From: Streptomyces sp. TRM70350
GTDB lineage: Bacteria > Actinomycetota > Actinomycetes > Streptomycetales > Streptomycetaceae
Reading direction: 5' to 3'
Assembly: GCF_019219825.1 (NCBI RefSeq)
Contig: NZ_JAHUXH010000002.1
Span: 434,001 to 498,000 of the forward strand
DNA: 64,000 bases
Position numbers and translations under genes: made by a program. How positions within the stretch are numbered: position 1 is the stretch's first letter; each line of letters begins with the position of its first letter. Shown one piece after another: positions 1 through 7,334 of the stretch. The notes under the pieces were generated by a model. The model worked only from the letters and a program-made list of their open reading frames with translations, did not search any database and had not been told where the DNA came from.

Positions 1-1
1 C

Positions 2-442
2 TCGTCGACGTACGCTCCCGCCCCGCACAAGTTCGAGGCGGGTACGCCGCCGATCGCGCAGGCGGTCGGCCTGGGCGCGGCGATCGACTACCTGTCGGCG
101 ATCGGCATGGACAAGATCCTCGCCCATGAGCACGCCCTCACCGAGTACGCGGTGAAGCGCCTGGCGGAGGTCCCCGACCTGCGCATCATCGGCCCGGCCA
201 CCGCCGAGGAGCGCGGCGCCGCGATCTCCTTCACCCTCGGTGACATCCACCCGCACGACGTGGGCCAGGTCCTCGACGAGCAGGGCATCGCGGTCCGCGT
301 GGGCCACCACTGCGCGCGCCCGGTCTGCCTGCGGTACGGAATTCCTGCGACCACGCGAGCGTCGTTCTATCTGTACTCCACGCCGGCGGAGATCGACGCA
401 CTGGTCGACGGCCTGGAGCACGTACGGAACTTCTTCGGCTGA
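2..442 (+). CDS. sufS: Cysteine desulfurase SufS, C-terminal part
   Basis: The gene enters from outside the window, so only about 146 C-terminal residues are seen. The product is a PLP-dependent class II cysteine desulfurase that takes sulfur from cysteine for Fe-S cluster assembly. The visible part has the family's PHKFEAGTP stretch near the start and the active-site loop VGHHCARPVC, whose first cysteine (codon at 311-313) carries the persulfide. The last residues are typical of SufS. It lies 18 bp before sufU, its usual sulfur acceptor in Gram-positive bacteria. The call is secure; the N-terminus and PLP lysine lie upstream of the window. Confidence 0.95.
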   Translation, partial: SSTYAPAPHKFEAGTPPIAQAVGLGAAIDYLSAIGMDKILAHEHALTEYAVKRLAEVPDLRIIGPATAEERGAAISFTLGDIHPHDVGQVLDEQGIAVRVGHHCARPVCLRYGIPATTRASFYLYSTPAEIDALVDGLEHVRNFFG

Positions 443-460
443 GGGGCGTGAGCGGCAACC

Positions 461-925
461 GTGAAGCTGGATTCGATGTACCAGGAAGTCATCCTGGACC
501 ACTACAAGAACCCTCATGGGCGGGGCTTGCGGGATGGCGACGCCGAGGTGCACCACGTGAACCCCACATGCGGTGACGAGATCACGCTCCGCGTGAAGTA
601 CGACGGCACGACGATCAGCGACGTCTCGTACGAGGGTCAGGGCTGCTCGATCAGCCAGGCCTCCGCCTCCGTACTGAACGAACTCCTCGTCGGCAAGGAG
701 CTGGCCGAGGCGCGGAAGATCCAGGAGACCTTCCTGGAGCTGATGCAGTCCAAGGGGAAGATCGAACCGGACGACGCCATGGAGGACATCCTGGAGGACG
801 CGGTCGCGTTCGCGGGTGTCTCCAAGTACCCGGCCCGGGTCAAGTGCGCCCTCCTGAGCTGGATGGCGTGGAAGGACGCGACGGCCCAGGCGCTGGGCGC
901 CGACGCCGAAAGGAAGACGGCATGA
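461..925 (+). CDS. sufU: Fe-S cluster assembly sulfur-transfer protein SufU
   Basis: A 154-residue SufU/IscU-type protein that accepts persulfide from SufS in the cytoplasm. The zinc/sulfur ligands are visible: Cys37 and Asp39 in PTCGDE, Cys62 in GQGCS and Cys129 in RVKCA. The insertion between the second and third cysteines is typical of SufU rather than IscU. Translation starts at GTG (461), and the protein begins MKLDSMYQEVILDHYKNP, the standard N-terminus. Its stop overlaps the next start (ATGA), so the two are probably translationally coupled. Length and order match other actinobacterial suf operons. Confidence 0.95.
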   Translation: MKLDSMYQEVILDHYKNPHGRGLRDGDAEVHHVNPTCGDEITLRVKYDGTTISDVSYEGQGCSISQASASVLNELLVGKELAEARKIQETFLELMQSKGKIEPDDAMEDILEDAVAFAGVSKYPARVKCALLSWMAWKDATAQALGADAERKTA

Positions 926-1254
926 GCGAGACCGTGGAGATGAAACCGGCCTCGGAGGAGGAGCTCCGCGAGGCCCTGATGGACGTCGTCGACCCCGAGC
1001 TGGGCATCGACGTCGTCAACCTCGGCCTGATCTACGGCATCCACATCGACGACTCCAATGTGGCGACCGTCGACATGACCCTGACGTCCGCGGCCTGCCC
1101 GCTCACCGACGTCATCGAGGACCAGGCCAAGTCCGCGACGGACGGCCTGGTCAGCGAGCTGCGCATCAACTGGGTCTGGATGCCGCCGTGGGGTCCGGAC
1201 AAGATCACGGACGACGGTCGGGAGCAACTGCGGGCGCTGGGGTTCAACGTCTGA
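922..1254 (+). CDS. SufT-like metal-sulfur cluster biosynthesis protein (DUF59)
   Basis: A 110-residue MIP18/DUF59 family protein, usually the last gene of actinobacterial suf operons and implicated in Fe-S cluster maturation. The family core VVDPELGIDVVNLGLIYG is present, as is the conserved cysteine in TSAACPLTD (Cys59). It starts at the ATG that overlaps the sufU stop by four bases; a longer reading from 844 would run inside sufU. A strong hairpin follows, so this is probably the end of the operon. The biochemical role of the family is less settled than that of SufS/SufU. Confidence 0.9.
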   Translation: MSETVEMKPASEEELREALMDVVDPELGIDVVNLGLIYGIHIDDSNVATVDMTLTSAACPLTDVIEDQAKSATDGLVSELRINWVWMPPWGPDKITDDGREQLRALGFNV

Positions 1255-1273
1255 GCCCGCCCGTACGTTCTTT

Positions 1274-1306
1274 CAGTGGCCCTCGGCGCACCGCCGGGGG
1301 CCACTG
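1274..1306 (+). terminator. Hairpin terminator of the suf operon
   Basis: The arms CAGTGGCCC and GGGCCACTG pair around a GC-rich loop with further pairing inside. It lies 20 bp after the sufT-like stop and just before the 3' end of the convergent AbfB-domain gene, so it can serve both. There is no clear T-tract, as is usual in Streptomyces. Confidence 0.75.
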
Positions 1307-1315
1307 TCGTACCCG

Positions 1316-2164
1316 TTACTCGTTCCCCGTCCGGGCCACGTCGGTCACCAGGCGGAACGCCGCGTCGGCGTAGTACTGGCCGTGGTGCTCGTAGGGGTCC
1401 AGGCGCAGCCGGAAGTTCTGGTGGCGCAGGAAGCGGCCGGGGTAGTTGACGGACTCCAGGGCGATCGCGTCGGAGTGGGCGAGGGAGCGGGGGCAGAACG
1501 TGGCGTCCTGCCGGAACAGGCTGGATCCGTCGTGGTCCTCGGCGCGCAGGACGAACTCGCGGTGGCGGAGGTAGTCGCCGTCGGCCGTGACGAAGGAGTA
1601 GCAGGAGGAGTCGGCCAGGCCCTTGACGAGTTCGAAGGTGGCGTCCTGGCGGGCCGAGGACGAGGTGATCGTGTCGAGGGTGACCCGACCGTCGCTCACG
1701 CGCCAGTAGCGGTCCGGGTAGTTGACCGAGTTGACGAAGCGCCAGGTGGCCGAACTCGTGGGCGGCTTCGGGTCGTTGGAGGACGTGGTGCCGGGCGCGG
1801 GAGACTTGGGCGGTGTGCTCGTGATGGGGGTGGGGCTCGGCTTCCCGGACGTGGTCCCGGAGGGCTGGGCGGACGACAGGCCGCTCTTGCCGGGGGGTGT
1901 GGCCGTGCCCGTTGCGGAGGGGCTGGCAAAGGAGATCAGGCCGGGTATGGTCGCGCCGCCCGTGGGGGCGGGTGGCGCGCTCTTGGGTGACACGCCGTCA
2001 GGGCGCGCGTCCATGACGGCCACCGCGGTCACGCAGCCGACGATCGTGGCCATGGCGAGTCCGCCCGCCAGCCACAGGCGCCGTGTGCCGGGGACCCGGG
2101 AGGTGTCCGGGGACCAGTTGTTCTCCCACGGCTGCTGCGGGGGTGGGGAGGTGCTTTCGGGCAT
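1316..2164 (-). CDS. Membrane-anchored AbfB-domain (arabinofuranose-binding) protein
   Basis: A 282-residue protein with a Pro/Ser-rich cytoplasmic start, one membrane helix around residues 31-52 (LAGGLAMATIVGCVTAVAV), a long Ser/Thr/Pro/Gly linker to about residue 140, and a C-terminal beta-trefoil domain. That domain carries AbfB repeats (SVNYPDRYWR, then DGDYLRHREFVLR, then SVNYPGRFLRHQNFRLRL). AbfB domains bind arabinofuranose side chains in other proteins; no catalytic domain is present here. A surface sugar-binding or adhesion role is inferred. The organism also encodes pectin and arabinan enzymes from about 32 kb onward. Confidence 0.8.
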   Translation of the reverse strand: MPESTSPPPQQPWENNWSPDTSRVPGTRRLWLAGGLAMATIVGCVTAVAVMDARPDGVSPKSAPPAPTGGATIPGLISFASPSATGTATPPGKSGLSSAQPSGTTSGKPSPTPITSTPPKSPAPGTTSSNDPKPPTSSATWRFVNSVNYPDRYWRVSDGRVTLDTITSSSARQDATFELVKGLADSSCYSFVTADGDYLRHREFVLRAEDHDGSSLFRQDATFCPRSLAHSDAIALESVNYPGRFLRHQNFRLRLDPYEHHGQYYADAAFRLVTDVARTGNE

Positions 2165-2312
2165 GCGCGGTTCCTCCAGGGGCGCGCGGGGGAAGGCGCG
2201 GCCGCGACGGGCCGCTATTTGAGCGGTGAAACACTAGTGGACGATGTGACGCTTGAGCAGCCTGATTCGGCAAGCGTTTCCACATCGAGTTCAGCCAACG
2301 GCTCTGACGCTT

Positions 2313-2330
2313 TGTGTACGGCCGTACACA
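2313..2330. promoter_or_regulatory. Palindromic operator 1 of the SMR/TetR operon
   Basis: A perfect 18-bp palindrome, TGTGTACGGCCGTACACA, upstream of the efflux gene. With operator 2 it forms a tandem pair whose starts are 22 bp apart. Size and symmetry suit a TetR dimer, and the TetR gene is the second gene of this operon. Confidence 0.75.
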
Positions 2331-2334
2331 TCGT

Positions 2335-2352
2335 TGTGTACCCTCGTACACA
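2335..2352. promoter_or_regulatory. Palindromic operator 2, overlapping the SMR start codon
   Basis: TGTGTA, six bases, then TACACA; its last base is the A of the proposed ATG. A -10-like TACCCT lies inside it at 2339-2344, which would put the transcription start at about the ATG, so the mRNA may be leaderless. No Shine-Dalgarno sequence precedes the ATG. Repressor binding here would block RNA polymerase directly. Confidence 0.65.
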
Positions 2353-2672
2353 TGGGATTCCTGCTGCTCGCCGGTGCCATCGCGGCCGAGGTCGCCGCCA
2401 CCACCGCCATGAAGTACAGCCATGGCTTCACCCGGCTGTGGCCGTCGCTGATGACCGCCCTCGGGTACGTGGTCGCGTTCGCGTTGCTCGCCCAGACCCT
2501 GAAAACGGTCTCCGTCGGCACGGCGTACGCGATCTGGTCCGGCGTCGGCACCGCGGCGATCGCGGTGATCGGGATGCTGTTCCTCGGGGAGGGGATGACC
2601 GTGGTCAGGGCCACCGGGATCGCGTTGATCGTCGTGGGGGTCGTGGTGCTCAACCTGGGCGGTGCGCACTGA
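2352..2672 (+). CDS. SMR-family multidrug efflux transporter
   Basis: A 106-residue small multidrug resistance protein with four membrane helices, working as a proton-coupled dimer to export cationic compounds. The conserved membrane glutamate is Glu13 in AIAAEVAATTAMK, equivalent to EmrE Glu14. The AYAIWSGVGTA segment in helix 3 and GIALIVVGVVVLNL in helix 4 are typical. I chose ATG 2352 because it gives the normal family N-terminus; an upstream in-frame start at 2253 would translate through both operators. The stop overlaps the start of the downstream TetR gene by one base. The natural substrate cannot be inferred. Confidence 0.88.
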   Translation: MGFLLLAGAIAAEVAATTAMKYSHGFTRLWPSLMTALGYVVAFALLAQTLKTVSVGTAYAIWSGVGTAAIAVIGMLFLGEGMTVVRATGIALIVVGVVVLNLGGAH

Positions 2673-3499
2673 TGGTCCGGCGGTACGACCCCGAGCGACG
2701 GCAGCGGATCATCGACGCGGCGATCCGCGTGGTGGGCGCCAAGGGGATCGCCGGGCTGAGCCACCGATCCGTCGCCGCGGAGGCGGAAGTGCCGCTCGGT
2801 TCGACGACGTACCACTTCAAGACCCTGGACGACCTGCTGGTCGCGGCGCTGCGGCAGGCGAACGAGGGCTTCGCCCGGCTGGTCGCCGGGCGCACGTCGC
2901 TGACCGATCCGGGGACCGACCTGGCCGCCGAGCTCGCCGCCCTGCTGGGGGAGTGGCTCGCGGGCGACCGCACGGGGGTGGAGCTGGAGTACGAGCTGTA
3001 CCTGGCCGCCCTGCGCCGCCCGGCGCTGCGGCCGGTCGCCGCGGAGTGGGCCGAGGCCGTGAGCGAACGCCTGGCCGACCGCACGGATCCGGCGACCGCG
3101 CGGGCGTTGCTCGCGGTGATGGACGGGATCTGTCTGCAGGTGCTGCTGACGGGGGTGGAGTATGAGGAGGGGTGGGCTCGGGAGGTTCTGGACCGGGTGA
3201 TCCGACCTGGCGGTGGTCCTGCGCCTCTGCCCGGGGGTGGCTCTACGTCGCTGCCCGGGGGTACGTCTGTGCCTGGTGGTGGGCCTGCGTCGCTGTCCGC
3301 GGGTGGCTGTATGTCTGTGCCTGGTGGTGGGCCCGCGTCGCTGTCCGCGGGTGGCCCCACGCCTTTGCCCGGTGGCGGCCCCACGCCTCTGCTCGGCGGT
3401 GGCCCTACGTCCCTGCCCGCGGGTGGTCCCACGTCCCTGCTCGCCGACGGCCCCACGTCCCTGCCTGCCGGTGGCCCCGCCGCCCCGCCCGCCACCTGA
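2672..3499 (+). CDS. TetR-family repressor with a repetitive Gly/Pro-rich C-terminal tail
   Basis: A 275-residue protein. Residues about 5-55 form a TetR helix-turn-helix (RIIDAAIRVVGAKGIAGLSH, then VPLGSTTYHFKTLDDLL). The ligand domain ends near residue 182. The rest is a low-complexity tail of GG-P-(T/A)-(P/S)-L-P-type units, which is unusual: the family normally ends near 190-200 residues. It is co-transcribed with the SMR pump, so it probably represses the operon through the two upstream palindromes. The tail looks like minisatellite expansion and may not be needed for repression. Confidence 0.85.
   Translation: MVRRYDPERRQRIIDAAIRVVGAKGIAGLSHRSVAAEAEVPLGSTTYHFKTLDDLLVAALRQANEGFARLVAGRTSLTDPGTDLAAELAALLGEWLAGDRTGVELEYELYLAALRRPALRPVAAEWAEAVSERLADRTDPATARALLAVMDGICLQVLLTGVEYEEGWAREVLDRVIRPGGGPAPLPGGGSTSLPGGTSVPGGGPASLSAGGCMSVPGGGPASLSAGGPTPLPGGGPTPLLGGGPTSLPAGGPTSLLADGPTSLPAGGPAAPPAT
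3207..3490 (+). repeat. Degenerate GC-rich minisatellite inside the TetR gene
   Basis: About ten imperfect 24-30 bp units of the type ggtggccccacgcctctgcc repeat in frame through the 3' end of the TetR gene. They encode GGGPTPLPG-like peptides. Neighbouring units are more alike than distant ones (two long copies near 3270-3350), which suggests slippage or unequal exchange. Confidence 0.8.
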
Positions 3500-3552
3500 G
3501 ACATCGCCCCGCTGGTTCGCATCCGTGGCCCCCCGCCGGTTAGGTTGCCCTC

Positions 3553-4542
3553 ATGACCGACACGACTGCTCCTCGCACCACCGGCGCCGTGGCCGCCGGC
3601 CTTGCCACGATCGCCGCTGACGGCACTGTTCTCGACACCTGGTTCCCCGCGCCCGAGCTGGCCGCCGAGCCCGGACCGGCCGGTACCGAGCGCCTCGACG
3701 GGGCGCGCACGGCCGAGCTGCTCGGTGAGCACGGCGTCGCGGCCGTCGGCAAGGACGAGGTGCGCGGCGTGGAGGTCGTGGCGGTCCGGACGGTCATCTC
3801 CTCCGTGGAGGACAAGCCGCTCGACACCCACGACGCCTACCTGCGCCTGCACCTGCTCTCGCACCGCCTGGTCAAGCCGAACGAGCCGAACCTCGACGGC
3901 ATCTTCGGCCTGCTCGCCAACGTCGCCTGGACCTCCCTCGGCCCGGTCGCCGTCGACACCCTGGAGACCGTACGGCTCGCCGCCCGCGCCCGCGGCCTGC
4001 ACCTCAGCGTCCTCGGCGTCGACAAGTTCCCGCGCATGACCGACTACGTGGCCCCGGCCGGCGTCCGGATCGCCGACGCCGACCGTGTCCGCCTCGGCGC
4101 CCACCTCGCGTCCGGCACCACCGTCATGCACGAAGGCTTCGTCAACTTCAACGCCGGCACTCTCGGCACGTCGATGGTGGAGGGCCGTATCTCGCAGGGC
4201 GTCGTCGTCGGCGACGGCTCCGACATCGGCGGCGGCGCCTCCACCATGGGCACCCTGTCGGGCGGCGGCAAGGAGCGGGTCGCCATCGGCGAGCGCTCCC
4301 TCGTCGGCGCCGAGGCCGGTATCGGCATCGCGCTCGGTGACGACTGCGTGGTCGAGGCGGGCCTCTACCTCACCGCCGGCACCCGGGTCACCATGCCCGA
4401 CGGCCAGATCGTCAAGGCCCGCGAACTGTCCGGCGCCTCCAACATCCTCTTCCGCCGCAACTCCGTCACCGGCACCGTCGAGGCCCGCCCGAACAACGCC
4501 GAGTGGGGCGGGCTGAACGACGTACTGCACAGCCACAACTGA
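3553..4542 (+). CDS. dapD: 2,3,4,5-tetrahydropyridine-2,6-dicarboxylate N-succinyltransferase
   Basis: A 329-residue actinobacterial-type DapD. It transfers succinyl from succinyl-CoA to tetrahydrodipicolinate in the succinylase route to meso-diaminopimelate and lysine. The N-terminal domain is followed, from about residue 170, by a left-handed beta-helix with hexapeptide-type turns ([27 protein letters not shown], shown in part). [18 protein letters not shown] and the C-terminal [11 protein letters not shown] segment are characteristic. It appears monocistronic. A dapA paralogue lies 0.5 kb downstream on the other strand. Confidence 0.94.
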   Translation: MTDTTAPRTTGAVAAGLATIAADGTVLDTWFPAPELAAEPGPAGTERLDGARTAELLGEHGVAAVGKDEVRGVEVVAVRTVISSVEDKPLDTHDAYLRLHLLSHRLVKPNEPNLDGIFGLLANVAWTSLGPVAVDTLETVRLAARARGLHLSVLGVDKFPRMTDYVAPAGVRIADADRVRLGAHLASGTTVMHEGFVNFNAGTLGTSMVEGRISQGVVVGDGSDIGGGASTMGTLSGGGKERVAIGERSLVGAEAGIGIALGDDCVVEAGLYLTAGTRVTMPDGQIVKARELSGASNILFRRNSVTGTVEARPNNAEWGGLNDVLHSHN

Positions 4543-4672
4543 CACCTGTCGTCGCTCAAGACGATCACTTAAAAGGATTACCGTCCGTTACCTCGGGCCG
4601 CTTCCGGCAGATGAGTTCGGTGGACCCAGTGTCCGATCAGATGCCGAAACGGTGAGACGAGGACTGAGCAAA

Positions 4673-4909
4673 ATGACGAACGAGCGGGCGAGGATCGTGG
4701 CGCGTCGGCTGACCGGTGTGGTCATCCTGGCGACGATGTGCTGGCTCCCGGCGGGCGCCGCGCACGCCGACGAGACCAACCGGGCCTCGCACAACGGTCC
4801 GCGGATCGGCCTGGTCAACCTCGGCCAGGTCGACGACCCGATGGAGGACGTGCTGGAGCACTTCCGGCTGGTCGGCGACGAGCAGACCACGGAGAACGCC
4901 GCGGGCTGA
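4673..4909 (+). CDS. Small secreted protein of unknown function
   Basis: A 78-residue protein with an N-terminal signal peptide (ARRLTGVVILATMCWLPAGAAHA, cleavage after about residue 32) and a short acidic mature part (about 46 residues, ending EHFRLVGDEQTTENAAG). Mature cysteines are absent. ATG 4673 is preceded by ACGAGGA at a suitable distance; a GTG at 4652 is a less likely start. I recognise no domain. A very strong hairpin follows the stop. Confidence 0.7.
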   Translation: MTNERARIVARRLTGVVILATMCWLPAGAAHADETNRASHNGPRIGLVNLGQVDDPMEDVLEHFRLVGDEQTTENAAG

Positions 4910-4931
4910 TCCGTCCCGCCGCGAGCACCGG

Positions 4932-4993
4932 GGCCCGGGGCCCCCACCGCGTGGAGGCCATGGAGACATGGTCTGCGGTGGGGGCCCCGGGCC
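4932..4993. terminator. Strong bidirectional terminator with a 19-bp perfect stem
   Basis: Arms 4932-4950 and 4975-4993 are perfect 19-bp inverted copies (GGCCCGGGGCCCCCACCGC on the left) separated by 24 nt. It lies between the convergent secreted-protein and dapA-like genes and probably terminates both. Confidence 0.85.
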
Positions 4994-5034
4994 TCTGTGG
5001 TCCCCTGGGCCATCGCTTGTCAGCGGGCTGTTCG

Positions 5035-6006
5035 TCATGCGGGCAGTCGCTCGCCCGCCGTCCTTTCCTCGTCCGCCGTCCTTTCCTCGCGCGCCGCCCA
5101 TCCCTCGTCCGCCGCCAGCTCCTCGTACGTCGCCAGCAGACCGTCCCTCGCCTCCCGGCCCGCGGGGCGCAGGGGCGGGCGGACCGGGCCCGACGGCAGG
5201 TCCAGCGCGGACAGCAGTGCCTTGGCGGTGACCGTGCCGGGGAGCCCGGCCGACATCATCGCCTCGATGAGGGGCACGGCCTGCCGCTGGCGGCGGGCCG
5301 CGCCGGTCGTGTCGCCCGCGTCGAAGTCGTCGAGAACGGAGCGGATGTGACGGGGGATCACGTTCGCCACCGTACTGATGCAGCCCGCCGCGCCCACCGC
5401 GTACAGGGCCAGATTGTGCTCGTCGCAGCCCGCGTAGTACGCCAGGTCCGTGCGGGACAGGACCTTCTGGGTGCCGAGGAAGTCGTACGAGCAGTCCTTG
5501 ACCGCCACGACGCGGGGGTGCTCGGCGAGCCGGATCACTGTGTCCGGCTCGATGCGGGTGCCGGTGCGGGCCGGGATGTCGTACAGCATCAGCGGCAGGC
5601 CGGACGCGTCCGCCACCTCGCGGAAGTGCGCTTCCACGGCGTCCTGCGGGGGTCGGCTGTAGTACGGGGTGACGACCAGGGCACCGTCCGCGCCCGCCTG
5701 CTCGGCCTGCACGGTGAGCTCGATCGTGTGGCGGGTGTCGGAGGTGCCGACGCCCGTGACGACGGACGCGCGGTCCCCGACCGCCTCCCGCACCGCCCGG
5801 ACGAGCGCCGCCTTCTCGGCGTCGGACGTGGTCGGCGACTCACCCGTGGTGCCGTTGAGCACCAGCCCGTCGCAGCCCCGCGACACCAGCCGGTCGGCGA
5901 GCCGCTGCGCGCCGTCGAGGTCGAGCGCGCCCGCCTCGGTGAAAGGGGTGATCATCGCGCAGAGGGTGCGGCCGAAGGGCGGGGCGGGGCAGGGGGCGTT
6001 CGTCAT
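5035..6006 (-). CDS. dapA: Dihydrodipicolinate synthase family protein (DapA paralogue)
   Basis: A class I aldolase of about 323 residues, condensing pyruvate with aspartate semialdehyde if it is a true DapA. Motifs counted from Met at 6006: GTTGES (52-57), Tyr142 in LYDIPART, Schiff-base Lys170 in VVAVKD, and TPYYSRPP. The C-terminus has an unusual acidic tail with repeated A-x-EERTA units. I chose ATG 6006 over GTG 6042 because the extension would cover a palindrome at 6026-6040 and exceeds family length. Nearness to dapD supports a role in diaminopimelate synthesis, but Streptomyces often carry several dapA-like genes, so the substrate is not certain. Confidence 0.85.
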   Translation of the reverse strand: MTNAPCPAPPFGRTLCAMITPFTEAGALDLDGAQRLADRLVSRGCDGLVLNGTTGESPTTSDAEKAALVRAVREAVGDRASVVTGVGTSDTRHTIELTVQAEQAGADGALVVTPYYSRPPQDAVEAHFREVADASGLPLMLYDIPARTGTRIEPDTVIRLAEHPRVVAVKDCSYDFLGTQKVLSRTDLAYYAGCDEHNLALYAVGAAGCISTVANVIPRHIRSVLDDFDAGDTTGAARRQRQAVPLIEAMMSAGLPGTVTAKALLSALDLPSGPVRPPLRPAGREARDGLLATYEELAADEGWAAREERTADEERTAGERLPA

Positions 6007-6025
6007 GGGAGTAGTGTCGGCAGGG

Positions 6026-6040
6026 GGATCTTGTAGATCC
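6026..6040. promoter_or_regulatory. Palindrome in the dapA leader
   Basis: GGATCT-TGT-AGATCC is a perfect inverted repeat 20 bp upstream of the chosen dapA start, next to an AT-rich stretch (6041-6056) that may hold the promoter -10. A candidate operator for an unidentified regulator; a GntR-type protein is possible but not shown. Confidence 0.5.
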
Positions 6041-6306
6041 ACTTAAATTTTCTACGACGTATTGGTAAGTGCTTGTGCGGCGCGGTGGAGATGGTTCACC
6101 GGTGCGCACAGCGAGCCCGGGCTGCCGCCCGCCGGACTCGGCGCAGCCGAACTCGTCGCCGAGGCTGCCCTGTTGCAGGCCCGCCTCGACTGGTTCCAGA
6201 CCCAGCTGGGCGCGACTGGGCCGCCGTGGTGGCGGGGACGCGGGGAACGGGTAGCGAGGGCGGGGACGGGTACCCGGGTATTCCGAACGAGAGGAGGCGG
6301 AACACC
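6041..6306. other. Intergenic stretch with a doubtful short reading frame
   Basis: Between the dapA promoter and the holin-like gene. A plus-strand reading from about 6062 to 6310 contains a plausible helical segment (AELVAEAALLQARLDWFQTQL) but starts at a TTG with no ribosome-binding site and overlaps the next gene's start. It may be a gene remnant; I do not call it as a gene. Confidence 0.35.
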
Positions 6307-6726
6307 GTGACCGGGACCCCGGACGCCAAGCCCGTGGCCGAGGAGCACCACTCGGTGGGCGAACTCGTCGGCCAGGCAACCGAACAACTCTCCCAGCTCG
6401 TACGGCAGGAAATACACCTCGCCAAGGAGGAGCTGGCCGAGAAGGGCCGACGCGCGGGTCGCGGCGGCGGACTCCTCGGCGCCGCGGGCGCCGTCGCCTA
6501 CGCCGGGCTGCTCGCCCTTGCCGCCACGGCCGCCGCCGCGCTCTCGCTGACGCTGCCCGTCTGGGCTGCGGCGCTCATCGTCACCGGCGTGCTCTTCGCG
6601 CTCGCCGGACTACTGGCCGCGACCGGCCGCGCCCAGCTGCGCCGCGCGGCACCCCCCACGCCCGAGGAGACCCTCGGCAGCGTCAGAGCCGATGTCGAGG
6701 AGATCAAGGAAAGGGCACATCGATGA
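6307..6726 (+). CDS. Phage-holin-like superfamily III membrane protein (PF07332 type)
   Basis: A 139-residue protein. After an acidic amphipathic helix (SVGELVGQATEQLSQLVRQE, then IHLAKEELAEKG) come two membrane helices: about 63-85 (YAGLLALAATAAAALSLTL) and 88-108 (AAALIVTGVLFALAGLLAA). It ends in a basic tail with a short amphipathic helix. Proteins of this type are widespread in actinobacterial chromosomes, are not phage lysis proteins, and usually sit beside a DUF3618 gene as here. GTG 6307 has GAGGAGG in front. The stop overlaps the next start by four bases. Its function is unknown; a membrane-organising or stress role is inferred. Confidence 0.8.
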   Translation: MTGTPDAKPVAEEHHSVGELVGQATEQLSQLVRQEIHLAKEELAEKGRRAGRGGGLLGAAGAVAYAGLLALAATAAAALSLTLPVWAAALIVTGVLFALAGLLAATGRAQLRRAAPPTPEETLGSVRADVEEIKERAHR

Positions 6727-7220
6727 CAGACAGGACGACGCAGGGGACCGGCGCCAAGGGGCCCGACGAGCTGCGCCGGCAGATAGCGCAGACCCGCAGC
6801 CAACTCGGCGACACGGTCGAGGAGTTGGCGGCCAAGGCAGACGTCAAGGGCCGTGCCAGGGCCCGCGCCGCCGACCTGAGGGACAAGGCCGGCGCGATGA
6901 CCGTCCAACTGCGCAGCACCGCCGCCCACGCCGGACACACCGTCCAGGGCAAGGCGGCCCAGGCGGGGCACGCCGTGCAGGGCAAGGCCGCCGAGGCGAC
7001 GCACGCCGTGCAGGGCAGGGCCACGAAGGCGAGCCACGCGGTGCAGGGCAGGGCCGCCCGGGCGAGCGAGGCCGTCGAGCACGGTGGCATGCCGCAGCCG
7101 GTGCGTACGGTCGTCCAGGCCGGGCTACGGCATCCCCGGACGGTGCTGCTCGCCGGGGCGGCGGCCGGAGCGGTGGTCGTCGCGGCGGCGGTGATGCGGC
7201 GGCGGCACGGCGGGCGGTAG
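6723..7220 (+). CDS. DUF3618 membrane protein with 11-residue tandem repeats
   Basis: A 165-residue protein. The DUF3618 motif ELRRQIAQTRSQLGDTVEEL is at about residues 14-33, followed by AAKADVKGRARARAADLRD. Residues about 68-122 are tandem 11-mers of the form A-x-x-A-x-H-A-V-Q-G-K, then a single C-terminal helix (TVLLAGAAAGAVVVAAAV) and a basic end. The 11-mers resemble the amphipathic repeats of LEA-type and apolipoprotein-like helices. It probably acts with the preceding holin-like protein, to which it is translationally coupled. No catalytic features are seen. Confidence 0.8.
   Translation: MTDRTTQGTGAKGPDELRRQIAQTRSQLGDTVEELAAKADVKGRARARAADLRDKAGAMTVQLRSTAAHAGHTVQGKAAQAGHAVQGKAAEATHAVQGRATKASHAVQGRAARASEAVEHGGMPQPVRTVVQAGLRHPRTVLLAGAAAGAVVVAAAVMRRRHGGR
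6928..7080 (+). repeat. 33-bp tandem repeats in the DUF3618 gene
   Basis: Four good copies and one weak copy of a 33-bp unit, recognisable by cacgccgtgcagggcaaggc, encode 11-residue helical repeats. Confidence 0.8.
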
Positions 7221-7265
7221 GTGACCGGAACGCTCGTCGGCGCCTGAGTGCCGGTCGAGATCGAA

Positions 7266-7293
7266 GGCCGGCCGGTGGACGAACCGGCCGGCC
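7266..7293. terminator. Bidirectional hairpin terminator
   Basis: Perfect 11-bp arms GGCCGGCCGGT and ACCGGCCGGCC with a 6-nt loop, between the DUF3618 gene and the convergent nuclease gene. Confidence 0.8.
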
Positions 7294-7334
7294 CTCTTCA
7301 TGGGCGGGGTTCAGCCGGCCCTGATCACAAGCGG

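Noticed and set aside
2650..4545. Long minus-strand open frame opposite the TetR and dapD genes
   Set aside because: It is the GC-rich shadow of two well-supported plus-strand genes and has low-complexity Gly/Ala/Val composition with no family pattern.
6062..6310. Small gene upstream of the holin-like gene
   Set aside because: Starts at TTG without a ribosome-binding site and overlaps the next start; coding signal is weak.
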